Of a stretch of DNA of 62,627 nucleotides, positions 8,695 to 18,189 are shown piece by piece. Each line of letters starts with the position of its first letter. Within the stretch, counting starts at the first letter, position 1. Origin of the DNA: Candidatus Polarisedimenticolia bacterium (lineage in GTDB: Bacteria; Acidobacteriota; Polarisedimenticolia; Gp22-AA2); the NCBI GenBank assembly GCA_036001465.1, contig DASYUH010000048.1, positions 1-62,627 on the forward strand, given 5' to 3'. The notes under the pieces are model-generated. The model was not told the origin of the DNA, ran no database searches, and was given only the letters and a program-made list of their open reading frames with translations. Made by a program: the position numbers and the translations under genes.

Positions 8695-11600
8695 ATGATC
8701 CGACCGGATTGGTCTCCGAAACGCGCATACCTCGCTATTCCTCTCATGGGCCTTTTGCTGACAGCGTCCTTGACCCGGGTCTCTTCAGGCGATCAAGTTG
8801 CATGGAAGAGCATCGGACGCGGGGGAACGGGCGCTGCTATTTTCGGCGCGGCGATCAGTCCTGTCAACCCGAACATCATCATTCTCGGGTCGGATGTGGG
8901 GGGACTCTTTCGCACGACCGATGGCGGCCTGACGTGGAAGGCAGTCAATAATGCGATCGCGAGTCCGGACACCGTGACCAACTACCGTATCTGGTCCATC
9001 GCGTTCGCCCCGGTCAATGGACTCAATCCGAACGCTCAGATCGTCTACACGGCCTCGCCTCCGCATTTTTATCGCAGCGCGGACGCGGGCGCGACCTGGA
9101 CGCGACGCGCCCTCATGCCTGGTGACGGTGACCCCACCGTAATCGTGGTCGATCCGACCGATCCCAACATCGTCTACGCCGCTGGTAATGGATACACGAC
9201 TGGCACGAGTCGCCTTTGGAAAACCACCGATGGCTTCGCAGGCGCCACGGCGTCTTGTATCGACCCAAACAATTGCAATGTCTCGGTTGGTTCGCTCGTC
9301 ATACGCCCCAGCGACAGAACACAGCTTCTCGCCTGTACCCCGGCCGGCATCTACAAAACCACCGACTCCGCCGCGTCCTGGACCAAAATCGGAGGACCAG
9401 GCGGAATTCCCGCAGGATTGCCACACGACTCTTGTCAACGCATGACCGTCCACGCGAGCGGCGTCGTCTACATGACTCTGGCCACCCCGAACGCCGGCGG
9501 GTCAGGATGGAAGGATCCTACAATGTGGCATGGGGGAGTCTACAAAAGCTCTACCTGGGGAGATTCCTGGACAGCAGCGAACGGTACCGATGGACCGAAC
9601 CTGCTGGTCAATGGACTCGGCCATGACGAAGGACAGTTCGAGTTCCTCGGAGGCAGTGGTCCCGCCGAAGGCTGGAGCTATCTCGGGGACTCTCGCACGG
9701 TCACCAGGGTCTGCGACGCTCCGGAAAATCTTCCCAGGACCGGGTGCGCGATCAAAATGGAGCCCATCGACCTGGGTGACACGAGCTCGCGCGGAGTCTC
9801 GAAGACGATCCCTATCGCGGTCCAGAACCGGAACAAGCTGCACAAGATCTCCGTATGGATGCGAGCACCGAGCGGTCAAGGAGTGACGCTCTATGTCAGG
9901 GCCCACATGCAGAACGCTGCTGGGGCTGGAATCCGGTTCCCTGCGCTTGTCGGTGATTACATCGATCCAATCGCCAGTGTCGTAGTCCATTCGGAATGGC
10001 GGAAGTATCAATCCATCCTTTACGTTCCTGACGATGTCGCCCAGGTCGCCCTTGAAATGTACACTTTTTTCGACGATGGGAAGACCTGGATGGATGAAGT
10101 TTCGATCCAACCCATCGATTCCCTTCCCGATGTCGTGGGAGCAGGAGCGACGCCGACCTTCGCGAACTACGATCTCATCGTGGTCGATCCGGCCGATGTC
10201 AACACGCTCTATGTCGGCACGGCGCCAGGCGGCTTCGCCGACGACAACGAGACTGGGACGAGCGGCATCTGGAAGACGACGGATGCGGGAGCGACATGGC
10301 GGCGCGTCACGCGCAGTCTTTACCATGATAACGTTCTCGACGGGCGGGGAACGGCGCCCGTTTGCGGCGACGGGGTCTGTGGCGGAAGGTGGGAGCACCA
10401 TGCTGCCGGCGGTGTCTGTCCTGACTTCAGCGTGGCTTCCACCTGCGCCGCCGACTGTGCTATCAGCGGCAGCTCATCCTGTTGCGGGAACAACATTTGC
10501 GAGCTGGCGGAAGACGCGGACAACTGCTTCGTGGATTGCCCTCGATACGCCGAGGCGGGACTTCCCTACAATGAATCGCCCCGTCAGTTGAAAGATGGAG
10601 TCACCTCCTACGCCATCAACGGCATCAGCTATGGCGTCGAATCCCTGGCCATCGGGAACGGCGGAACGAATGGAAAGGGAAACGCGGGAAGCCAGACGTT
10701 GTCTACCGGCGGAATCCTGTTGACCGAGGACGGAGGAAATCGCTGGACTGAAATCAGCAACGATCTGACGGTGTCGTCGACGCCTCCGTATGAGGGCTGG
10801 AAATCCCGCGGTGACACGAATTGGGTATTCACCTACCCGGTCGTGACCGATGCCGCGAATCCGCAAAGAGTCTATTACGGAGACAGTGATAACTATCTAA
10901 ATGTCAGCTTCGACGGTGGCGTCCACTTCGTGCTTGAAGGCAAATTTGTCTGGCCGGTGGGTGGAGACGCGGTTACCTCGATGATCCTCGATCCGGTCGA
11001 TCCGAACCACGCCTATTTCGGTGTGTTCAACGGCGATGACATCAACACATTGCCTGACGGTGGGGTCATCGACGGACACCTCGATCCGACCACCAATCGA
11101 TGGACGTGGGCGAAGGTTGGCGTGCAGGCACCCGATCCTGGAGGAACCGATCTCCGGGGCGGCAACGTGAGCCTGGTGCGGCATTCGGATGGCACGCTGT
11201 TCGCGGCTGTCGGCAGTAAGGGGGTGTTTAGGCTGGATGGAAGCACATGGAACAACACGTACTCGGGGTCGAACTGGAAGGATTCTTCCGGTCAGGCCGC
11301 GATTCCAGCCGGCTGGAAGATCATGCGGCTCGCCATCGATGGAGACGACCGGCTTTATGCGGGCGCTGGATACAACCTCGGAGACACGCCGCCTTCCGGA
11401 GAGACCGGCGTCTGGGTCTCCGCTGACAGGGGCGTCAATTGGACCAAGATCAGCAGCGCCGAAATGGATCGTGAGCCGATCACATGGATCACCCCGGCCG
11501 GCAAGGACGGCAGTAACCGGCCGATCGTGCTCGTCGGGACCTGGTTCGCATATCGTTGCGGCTGGGGAGTGCCTGATACGCCGGAGTGTGCCGGGCGGCA

Positions 11601-12468
11601 AGGCGGTGGCCTGTACCGCGGGTGTCTCGGCTGCAGCGCTCCAAACGTGTGGAGCTTTACCCGAAGTCTTATCCAACCACGGGTCACCGGAATCGCGGTG
11701 CATCCGACAAACCCGAGCATCGCCTATGCGTATGCCGGAAGTTTCTTTTATGCGGTCGACGCTCCGGGACTCCAGGCCGGCATCTATAAGAGCGTAGATC
11801 AGGGGCTAACATGGAGCCTGCTCGACAATAACGGCCTGTCGAATCTGAAGTCGGGCCGGCTCTACTTTTCGGCCATTTCCCCGTACCACACGATTTACGC
11901 CTCGACTGTGGGAGGAGGGGTCTACGAGGGCACGATCAATTGCGGGCCTGTGAGCGAGGGGTTCGCTGATGTCGATGGCGACGGCGTTCCCGATTGCGCC
12001 TTCACCAACATCAATCAGCAGATTGCGATGACGACCGGCAGCATCGTGTCCGGCACGTACTCGAGCCTGAGCTGCTCCTCGACTGCGACCTACGAAGTTT
12101 TGAAGGAGCAAACCTCGGGAAGCCAGCGGAAGATGATCAAGGTGTGGAAGTTCGACAACGTCCCGACTGGAAAAGCGTATGACCTGTGGGTCGAGGGCTT
12201 CAAGACGGTCGCCGGCACGCCGTCCGATAATTTCAACTTCAGCCTGACCACGAAGGCCGCGGGGTCCGCCTGTACTAACAGCGATGGAATCGGCCCGACG
12301 CTTCTCACCGTGTCGAAGACGGGCGACGACAACCAGGCGCAGATTGCTAGCGCAGGCACGATCAACAACCCAGTAGTTTGTCTGAGGGTGCAGGACAGCA
12401 TTCAAGGGAGTGACAACAAGTCGGAGACGCTGACACTGGACCGGGTGTGCCTGCGCGCCCTGCCGTGA
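8695..12468 (+). CDS. Large secreted BNR/GH74-like beta-propeller protein with CBM-like and Cys-rich inserts
   Basis: A 1257-residue exported protein: signal peptide with hydrophobic core about 12-26, GGAGGA about 11 bases before the ATG. The first propeller half opens with ISPVNPNIIILGSDVGG LFRTTDGG, strongly like the first blade of GH74 xyloglucanases, where the Asp of the DxGG motif is catalytic. Asp-box motifs recur (RSADAGATW, KTTDSAASW, KTTDAGATW, VSADRGVNW, KSVDQGLTW). A region about 320-480 (EGWSYLGDSRTVTRVCDAP, ISVWMRA) resembles a CBM4/9-type carbohydrate-binding jelly roll. About 565-620 contains two CGDGVC/CGNNICE type cysteine motifs ending in DC, as seen in myxobacterial and acidobacterial surface proteins. 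The C-terminus is a further Cys-containing beta domain. A polysaccharide-degrading role is plausible but unproven. GC is lower than in the window flanks. Confidence 0.75.
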   Translation: MIRPDWSPKRAYLAIPLMGLLLTASLTRVSSGDQVAWKSIGRGGTGAAIFGAAISPVNPNIIILGSDVGGLFRTTDGGLTWKAVNNAIASPDTVTNYRIWSIAFAPVNGLNPNAQIVYTASPPHFYRSADAGATWTRRALMPGDGDPTVIVVDPTDPNIVYAAGNGYTTGTSRLWKTTDGFAGATASCIDPNNCNVSVGSLVIRPSDRTQLLACTPAGIYKTTDSAASWTKIGGPGGIPAGLPHDSCQRMTVHASGVVYMTLATPNAGGSGWKDPTMWHGGVYKSSTWGDSWTAANGTDGPNLLVNGLGHDEGQFEFLGGSGPAEGWSYLGDSRTVTRVCDAPENLPRTGCAIKMEPIDLGDTSSRGVSKTIPIAVQNRNKLHKISVWMRAPSGQGVTLYVRAHMQNAAGAGIRFPALVGDYIDPIASVVVHSEWRKYQSILYVPDDVAQVALEMYTFFDDGKTWMDEVSIQPIDSLPDVVGAGATPTFANYDLIVVDPADVNTLYVGTAPGGFADDNETGTSGIWKTTDAGATWRRVTRSLYHDNVLDGRGTAPVCGDGVCGGRWEHHAAGGVCPDFSVASTCAADCAISGSSSCCGNNICELAEDADNCFVDCPRYAEAGLPYNESPRQLKDGVTSYAINGISYGVESLAIGNGGTNGKGNAGSQTLSTGGILLTEDGGNRWTEISNDLTVSSTPPYEGWKSRGDTNWVFTYPVVTDAANPQRVYYGDSDNYLNVSFDGGVHFVLEGKFVWPVGGDAVTSMILDPVDPNHAYFGVFNGDDINTLPDGGVIDGHLDPTTNRWTWAKVGVQAPDPGGTDLRGGNVSLVRHSDGTLFAAVGSKGVFRLDGSTWNNTYSGSNWKDSSGQAAIPAGWKIMRLAIDGDDRLYAGAGYNLGDTPPSGETGVWVSADRGVNWTKISSAEMDREPITWITPAGKDGSNRPIVLVGTWFAYRCGWGVPDTPECAGRQGGGLYRGCLGCSAPNVWSFTRSLIQPRVTGIAVHPTNPSIAYAYAGSFFYAVDAPGLQAGIYKSVDQGLTWSLLDNNGLSNLKSGRLYFSAISPYHTIYASTVGGGVYEGTINCGPVSEGFADVDGDGVPDCAFTNINQQIAMTTGSIVSGTYSSLSCSSTATYEVLKEQTSGSQRKMIKVWKFDNVPTGKAYDLWVEGFKTVAGTPSDNFNFSLTTKAAGSACTNSDGIGPTLLTVSKTGDDNQAQIASAGTINNPVVCLRVQDSIQGSDNKSETLTLDRVCLRALP

Positions 12469-12575
12469 GAGGCGCGCCCTCTTACGTGCCGGGGGTACCG
12501 GACCGAGGTGCCGACCGCGCGACGCCCAGCTGCCGCCGACTGGGGTAGTAGAGGAAAAGCCGGCTCATACGAGGT

Positions 12576-13662
12576 TCACGACCGCATGACATACATACGC
12601 GGGCTCGTTCCGGTCCAACGCTTGGATGCGCGCGAGAACGCGGCCGGTTCGGAGAAGCCCAGCAGATAGGCTGTCTCGTTGACTGAAATCTTCTGTGCCA
12701 TCAAGTAGTGGAGTGCCAGCTTGTGGCGCAGCGTGTCCAACACCGCTTCGAAGGTCACGCCCTCCGCTTTCAGCCTTGCGAAAGAGCGTCTGACGGCTGA
12801 GCGCGAGCTGTCCCGCGATCCTGTCCACGCTCGCTTCACCGGTATGCAGGATGGGGATCAACAGCTCTTCGACGCGGCCGCGTATCGACTTCGAGCTTTC
12901 CAGTTTCTTGAGCAGGCCCTCAGCATGGGCGCGCAGTATCTCCGCAAGATATGGGTTCGGGCGCGGCAGCTTCATGGTCAGGAATGCTTCATCGATCAGG
13001 AGGGCGTTCATGTCGCTCTCGAAGAACAGCGGAACACCGAAGATGCGATTGTACTCTGCGCGGTAGGTCGGCTCCGGGTGGGTAAAGCGGATTGCCGTAG
13101 GAAAAGGCACCTTCGGCATATCAGCGATAGAGGCCAACCTCGACCGGGTGGCGCAGACGCAACGCGCGAAACCTGATTCCGTAAGTAGAGGATGCTCGAC
13201 GTAGACGTTGCCTGTGAGTCTCACCCAGACGCCACCATTGTCACGGACGAGTTCAGTGGGTTCCGCGTGGCCGCCGTTGTCAGCATCGAGCGCCAGGCGC
13301 GCGTAGCGGTTCGTCTGAAGGCGCCCCGACTCGATGCTGTCCATGACCCCACCCATCAGCCCGACGATCGAGATGTCCTGTATCCGGACCGCTTCGCCAA
13401 AAAGCAGCGAGAGAGCTGGTTCGTTGCACGATTCGATACCCGCTTCCAGCAGGGCGATGTACTTTGCGAGGGGAATACGGTTGTCTTTGTCTGTGAGATC
13501 CTCAGGACGGGTGTTCGATCGTTCGATCAGCATCCGACGATCAGCGCCTCGCGAGACGGCGAAATCCAAGAGGTCTCTGGGGTACCCGGCGGCTACCGTT
13601 GGATCAGGCACTTTCACCTTCTCCCTGCAACCTGGGGTCAGGTTATTGATACGTCGCGTCAT
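12576..13662 (-). pseudogene. AraC-family regulator with an internal frameshift
   Basis: From ATG 13662 (GGAAGG 8 bases upstream) the frame encodes an AraC-type ligand-binding domain (VAAGYPRDLLDFAVSRGADR, then a long alpha/beta region) and enters the HTH domain at GEASVDRIAGQLALSRQTLFRK. At about 12780 one extra G, in AAGGCTGAAAGC on the coding strand, shifts the frame. The correct continuation, LKAEGVTFEAVLDTLR and then AYLLGFSEPAAFSRASKRW, is found in the next frame and ends at 12576. The shifted frame continues to 12565 with nonsense sequence. With the extra base removed the product would be a full-length regulator with both HTH motifs. Either the gene is recently inactivated or the base is a sequencing or assembly error. 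Confidence 0.85.
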
Positions 13663-13704
13663 GTGGATCGCCTTCCGACCTGTATAGGCTGAGCGTATCA
13701 ATAA
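13643..13704. promoter_or_regulatory. Widely spaced inverted repeat between divergent AraC and DUF4386 genes
   Basis: TTATTGATACG (13643-13653) is perfectly inverted as CGTATCAATAA (13694-13704), with 40 bases between arms and 51 bases centre to centre, about five helical turns. The arms bracket the AraC start codon and lie just before the DUF4386 gene, as expected for a regulator operator acting on both genes. One arm falls inside the first AraC codons. Function is inferred from symmetry and position only. Confidence 0.45.
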
Positions 13705-13737
13705 TGGGAAAGTGGGATCAACACGAGGAGAACCTGT

Positions 13738-14457
13738 ATGAACGCAGCCGTAATGGTGGCCGGGACCAGGGAGACATCACCGCGACTCATGGCCAGGATT
13801 GCAGGTGCCTGTTACTTGATGAACTGTGCTCTTGCGCCCGGTTTCTACGCCAACGCCAGGTGTGTCGTACCTGGCAACGCCGCGGCGACAGCGACCAACA
13901 TGCTCGCGCACGAGGGCCTATACCGGCTGGGGTTCGCCGGAAACCTGGTCGCGATCGCGGCCTATGTCGCCGTCACGGCCTTGTTCTACGAGTTGTTCAG
14001 GCCGGTGAACAGGACGGTCTCTTTTCTCGCTGCGTTGTTCAGCCTCGTGGGGTGCGCTCTTCTGACTGTTGCTTCCCTCTTTCAAGTCGCTCCCTTCGTT
14101 GTCCTGGGAGGCGCACAGTACTTGAGCGTGTTCGCTGTGGAACAGGTGTATGCGCTGGCGCTCGTGCTTCTCAAATTGTACAGTCAGTGCTTCGGCATCA
14201 GTATTGTATTCTTCGGATTCTATTGCCTCCTGATCGGCCACCTCATTTGGAAATCCAGCTTCCTGCCTCGAATCCTGGGCGCTGGAATGGCGCTGGCCGG
14301 TCTGGGTTGGCTAACCTTTCTGTCGCCGCCGTTCGCTCAATCTCTGTCCCCCTACATGTTATCCGGGATCGGAGAGGCAGCGCTGACTCTGTGGCTCCTG
14401 GTGGCCGGCGTGAACGCCGAACGATGGCAAGCGCAGGCCGCTGCATCGGAAGCATAG
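13738..14457 (+). CDS. DUF4386-family membrane protein
   Basis: A 239-residue integral membrane protein with about six hydrophobic segments. The N-terminal ARIAGACYLMNCALAPGF, the GNAAATATNMLAHEGLYR block and the FELFRPVNR-like YELFRPVNRTVS are characteristic of DUF4386 proteins. GAGGAG sits 7 bases before the ATG. It is divergently transcribed from the AraC-type gene and shares its putative operator, so it is probably that regulator's target. The function of DUF4386 is not established; nothing here indicates a substrate. Confidence 0.8.
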   Translation: MNAAVMVAGTRETSPRLMARIAGACYLMNCALAPGFYANARCVVPGNAAATATNMLAHEGLYRLGFAGNLVAIAAYVAVTALFYELFRPVNRTVSFLAALFSLVGCALLTVASLFQVAPFVVLGGAQYLSVFAVEQVYALALVLLKLYSQCFGISIVFFGFYCLLIGHLIWKSSFLPRILGAGMALAGLGWLTFLSPPFAQSLSPYMLSGIGEAALTLWLLVAGVNAERWQAQAAASEA

Positions 14458-14570
14458 CGGCCGCCGCCCGCCGCGGGCTGGTGACCTATGAGAACGACCG
14501 ACAGGACGGACACCGCGCTGATGTCGGTCAATCTTCCGACCGACGATGGTGTGACGATGGCGTTGGCGAC

Positions 14571-14746
14571 TCCGTCTCCACAATATCTCCAAGACAGGGG
14601 AGCACTCCAGAGCACAGCAGAGCACTCCAGAGCACAACGAATTGACTACAAGGCAACGAGTTTCCTGACGCTTACGACGAAAGTCACGCGCCATCAACCA
14701 GTTAGCATTTCCGGGAGGCGCGGGTTCGACTCCCGCCGCCTCCACC
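14571..14746 (+). repeat. Attachment-site-like long repeat, copy B, ending in a tmRNA 3' core
   Basis: About 175 bases beginning CCGTCTCCACAAT and ending GGGTTCGACTCCCGCCGCCT. It is matched by copy C at 27112-27261 along most of its length (GAGCACAACGAATTGAC, ACAAGGCAACGAGTTTCC, GACGAAAGTC, CCAGTTAGCATTT). Copy B carries an internal tandem duplication of GCACTCCAGAGCACA that copy C has once. The last about 25 bases equal the T-arm/acceptor of the tmRNA fragment at 7897-7924, and a GGAGGCG just before them can pair with CGCCTCC, giving a long hairpin. Frames across this region give the spurious AAGVEP-type peptides known from antisense tRNA/tmRNA ends; no gene is called. The rest of 14458-15042 shows nothing coding. 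Confidence 0.75.
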
Positions 14747-15042
14747 GACTCCACGAGATCCAGCCGGGCAGGCCCTCACGAGCGGGCCTCTTCATGACGG
14801 GTCAGGCTACGGTTCCATTGCCTGAAGGCTCGTATTCCGGCATTTCGGGAGATCCCCGGTCGTGTCACATCTCGATGCATCCTCCCTGGTCGGGTGTCCG
14901 CCGGTGCACGGCCTGGGCCGGCGATGACGCAGTCTCGGGAGGTTCGAAGATGATGCAAGGCATCGGGTAGCGGCGTTGCGGGGCGCGAGCCGCGGCATGC
15001 GCCACGGCGGGCACGGTCAAGGCCGCCTGCGACGGTCCGGCC

Positions 15043-15420
15043 GCGTACCGCCCGCGTCGCGCGCGCGAATCTCCGCTGTACCGGTTGGCCGAGAGGCACC
15101 AGGAGACCTTCAAGCAGGTCTACGACGAGCGCTTTTTCGAGCGCTACGGGTTCTGGCGCGCCGAGGTCGAGCGCACCTTGTGGGCGTTTCTGGACCGGGA
15201 GTCCGCAACGGCCGGGCAGCCACCGCCCTCACCGGACGCGGAGACGGCGGCCTGGTCGACCCCGTCGCAGCGCGAGCGGCGCCGTCGGTGGGCGCGCCTG
15301 ATCGCGAAGGTGTTCGAGGTGGACCCGCTGCGTTGCCCCTGCGGAGCGACGATGCGCGTCGTGGCGCCCCAGCACCGCTCCCGCCCTGAGCCGCGCGCCC
15401 ACGTTCCGCCGCCGGGCTGA
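15043..15420 (+). mobile_element. IS91-type (Y2) transposase remnant with internal deletion
   Basis: The frame opens with AYRPRRARESPLYRLAERH and YDERFFERYGFWRAEVERTL, the N-terminal signature of IS91-like putative transposases. It then jumps, after about 30 low-complexity residues, to RERRRRWARLIAKVFEVDPL and CPCGATMRVVA, which is the C-terminal zinc-ribbon-like signature of the same family. The central catalytic HUH/Y2 region is missing. No start codon with a ribosome site is evident (TTG 15085 is the first candidate). The remnant lies immediately right of repeat B. Confidence 0.7.
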
Positions 15421-15467
15421 GATCGGCGCTGCCACCTGTCAGGCGGCGCCGCCCGTGTGAAACACAC

Positions 15468-16673
15468 TCACCCCGCGCGATGCATGCGCTGCCGGACTGG
15501 GGTCGGTGGATCACCGGCCGCCGGTATCCCGCCTCTGGGCTCCCAGGCCATGACGCTCCGGCCGATGAGCACAGACAACACTCCGAGGAGTGCCGCGGCA
15601 TTCACGAAGCAGAAGAAGTAGGGGACGGACAACAATCGCGACCTGCCCGGCTGGGTCTCTCTCAGCCTCCAGCCAAGGAAGGCCAGAACATAAAACAGAA
15701 CCTGGCATCCCCATGTGCTGACACAAACCGGATGGGTCCCCAGCAACAGGACGTTCGAGGAGAACAGGACGATCAGCCAGAACGGAGCCAGGTGGCGCAG
15801 GAGCTTGTGCGACAGCAGTTTGATTGAGTAAAAACCGGACAGCCAGAGATCTCTTCCCAGGCCCAGAAGCGCACGCACGCTGTGGTTGGTGATGCGCACC
15901 TTTCTGAGAAACTCCTGCCGTCCGCGGGCTGGAGCATCTTCATACGTAACCGCCCGGGCTTCGTAAACGAGTCGATGACCGTTGAGCACGACCCTCGTCG
16001 AGATCGCCATGTCATCCGCGACAACGGGATCGTCGATTGGAACATAGAGGCTCCTCCTGATGGCATAGAGTGAGCCATCGGCCGCGATAATGCTCCCCGT
16101 TCGACTCTCGAGACCTTTGACGGCCTTGTCGTACTGCCAGTAGAGGCTTTCCTCCCGCCCTGTCACATCGTCGCTGTCTGCAGGCCGATACCTCTGGTTT
16201 CCGCAGACTCCTCCGACCTCGGGATCGCCAAGATCCTCGACCAGGGCGCGCAGGCTCTCCGTCTCCAGCATCGAGTTCGCGTCCGTGAAGACGATGACTT
16301 CCCCCGTCGCGGCCAAGACACCATCGTTGAGGGCCTCGGCCTTGCCTCGACGCGGGAGGTCGAGAACGCGGATCCCCTGGGAGGCGTACCTCCGTGCAAT
16401 GCTCACGGTCCGATCGGTCGATCCATCGGACGCGATCACGATTTCGAGCCGATTCCTTGGATAGGTCAGCTCGAGAGTGTTGCGCAGCTTTCGCTCGATG
16501 ATTTCTTCTTCATTGTAGGCAGCGATGACCACGCTCACTGAAGGGAATCGAGAGCCTTTTCGTACGGGCCACGGTGCAAGGATGCCGATCAGCATGAGCA
16601 TCAGGGGATAACCGAAATAGATGTAGAACAGCAGGCCCAGACTCGAGAGGAAGATCAACTCGACCAGAATCAA
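15468..16673 (-). CDS. Family 2 glycosyltransferase, membrane-bound
   Basis: A 401-residue processive-type GT2. An N-terminal membrane segment (LIFLSSLGLLFYIYFGYPL) is followed by the GT-A domain with SVVIAAYNEEEII, ASDGSTD (nucleotide-binding), FTDANS (DxD-like, metal binding) and DDMAIS (catalytic-base region). Two or three C-terminal membrane helices follow. The canonical QxxRW is replaced by a KVRITNHSVRAL segment. The start TTG 16673 is chosen because AGAGG precedes it and it lies 16 bases after the flippase stop; frames upstream are non-coding. It is the last gene of the minus-strand exopolysaccharide operon and probably extends the repeat unit on the cytoplasmic face. Acceptor and donor sugars are unknown. 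Confidence 0.85.
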   Translation of the reverse strand: MILVELIFLSSLGLLFYIYFGYPLMLMLIGILAPWPVRKGSRFPSVSVVIAAYNEEEIIERKLRNTLELTYPRNRLEIVIASDGSTDRTVSIARRYASQGIRVLDLPRRGKAEALNDGVLAATGEVIVFTDANSMLETESLRALVEDLGDPEVGGVCGNQRYRPADSDDVTGREESLYWQYDKAVKGLESRTGSIIAADGSLYAIRRSLYVPIDDPVVADDMAISTRVVLNGHRLVYEARAVTYEDAPARGRQEFLRKVRITNHSVRALLGLGRDLWLSGFYSIKLLSHKLLRHLAPFWLIVLFSSNVLLLGTHPVCVSTWGCQVLFYVLAFLGWRLRETQPGRSRLLSVPYFFCFVNAAALLGVLSVLIGRSVMAWEPRGGIPAAGDPPTPVRQRMHRAG

Positions 16674-16689
16674 GCAAGGACCTCTTTTC

Positions 16690-18189
16690 TCATGGTGCGT
16701 TCCTCGACAGAGAGTGAGCCGCGAGGTGGATGCGCCTCGGTGATGAAGAAAGCAGGAGACTCCACGCGTGACGGCACAAGCCCGGGGCGACTGTTCGCAG
16801 CACCGCAAGATAGATCGTTAGGCCGAGCAGGATTGTGCCAGCCAACCCTCCGACACTGTCCACGGGTCCTGCCATTCTTTCGAAAACCAGCAGGGCCGCT
16901 CCCATGACAGCCGAGGCCGAGACCGACGGCGCCAGAGCGCGCAAGACCTGCCGTAGTTTGAGGCCCACGCGAGCGCAGGCGTATCCGAGGCTCAGTGCGG
17001 CGGACGGCATCGTCACCGCCGCCATCGACCACGCGACCATCGGCCCGCTCACCCTGGCCGCCATGTAGAGCACAGGCAGGAGAACGATGCCGCGGAGAGC
17101 CCCCAGCCAAGCCACTAACGACGGCTTCCCGACGGCCTTGAGAACGTCGCCGCCTTGGGTCCCGAGGGATCTCGAAGCAGCGTAGACCGCAAGGCCTTGC
17201 ACGATTGAGACCGCGGGGGTCCATGCCGTGCCGAAAAGCACGCGCACGAGGGCGTCGGCAAGGACGATGAGTCCCGTCGCGGCCGGAATCGTGGTGAGGG
17301 AGACGAACTGCAGGAACCGGATGTAGCTCCGGGCGACTCCATTCTCATCCCGCACCTTCGATAGAGCGGGGAACGTCACCTGAGTCACGGCCCAATTCTG
17401 CAGGTGAATGGTCGTCTCGACGATCTTGTTGGCCACGTGGTAAAACCCAAGCGTCGATGTCCCCAACATCCTTCCGACCATCATCAGGTCGATATGATGA
17501 AGGATGCTGGACACCACGTTGATCCAGACGATGGGCCGGCCGTACCGCAGCATGGGTCGGATCAGATCAATCGGAACGCCCCATCGCGGCCTCCACGACG
17601 TGATCCTCCACATCCCCACCGTCCATATCGTCAACCCCGCCAGGTGTCCCGCCACGAGGCTCCAAACTCCGAAGCCTTGTAGGGCCAGGAGGATGGCCAC
17701 GAGGGCCTTTGTCACCGTGAGGGACATCTCAGGGAGGATCCGAGCCTTGAAACCAAGATCCTTGCGGGACAAGGCGTCGTGGGTGTTGCCCACGGACCGA
17801 ATCAGGAAACTGACCGACAGGACCCGCAGAACGCTGGTGCCACCTGGCTGATGGAAGAACGCAGCGACGAGAGGTGCCAGCGAGATCGACAGACCGAACC
17901 AAACCGCGCCGGCCAGAAGATTCAACAAGAAGGTGATCTGAGCTGCATCGTGTCTCCGGTCCGGCCAGTAGATCAATGCCGTACCCGTTCCAAGATCCCC
18001 GATGGCGTCCAGGTATATGAAGAAGACAAGAGCGAAAGCCATCATCCCGAACTCGTGGGGAGAGAGGAACCGCGCGAGGACCACCATCGAGAGCAGCGAA
18101 ACGAGCCTGCTTCCCGCCATCGCGGTGAAGGACCACAGGACTCCCCGGAACGTCCGGATCGCGGCTTCGCCAGAGGCGCGGTTCACCAT
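16690..18189 (-). CDS. Wzx-type polysaccharide flippase (WzxC/PST family)
   Basis: A 499-residue protein with about 12-14 hydrophobic helices, matching the lipopolysaccharide biosynthesis/PST exporter family of the MOP superfamily. Recognisable family sequences include GSRLVSLLSMVVLARFLSP near the N-terminus, SRKDLGFK in the fifth/sixth segment region, and the central HHIDLMMVGRMLG and LGFYHVANK. It would translocate undecaprenyl-linked repeat units across the inner membrane. Its ATG overlaps the stop of the upstream GT4-kinase gene by 7 bases, so translation is coupled. The adjacent Wzy and Wzz complete a Wzx/Wzy-dependent pathway. Confidence 0.88.
   Translation of the reverse strand: MVNRASGEAAIRTFRGVLWSFTAMAGSRLVSLLSMVVLARFLSPHEFGMMAFALVFFIYLDAIGDLGTGTALIYWPDRRHDAAQITFLLNLLAGAVWFGLSISLAPLVAAFFHQPGGTSVLRVLSVSFLIRSVGNTHDALSRKDLGFKARILPEMSLTVTKALVAILLALQGFGVWSLVAGHLAGLTIWTVGMWRITSWRPRWGVPIDLIRPMLRYGRPIVWINVVSSILHHIDLMMVGRMLGTSTLGFYHVANKIVETTIHLQNWAVTQVTFPALSKVRDENGVARSYIRFLQFVSLTTIPAATGLIVLADALVRVLFGTAWTPAVSIVQGLAVYAASRSLGTQGGDVLKAVGKPSLVAWLGALRGIVLLPVLYMAARVSGPMVAWSMAAVTMPSAALSLGYACARVGLKLRQVLRALAPSVSASAVMGAALLVFERMAGPVDSVGGLAGTILLGLTIYLAVLRTVAPGLCRHAWSLLLSSSPRRIHLAAHSLSRNAP

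Noticed and set aside
14359-14754. Minus-strand ORFs reading EAAGVEP-type peptides at copies B and C, and the same start in the ORF across copy A
   Set aside because: These peptides are the known spurious translation of antisense tRNA/tmRNA 3' ends; no ribosome sites or conserved domains accompany them.
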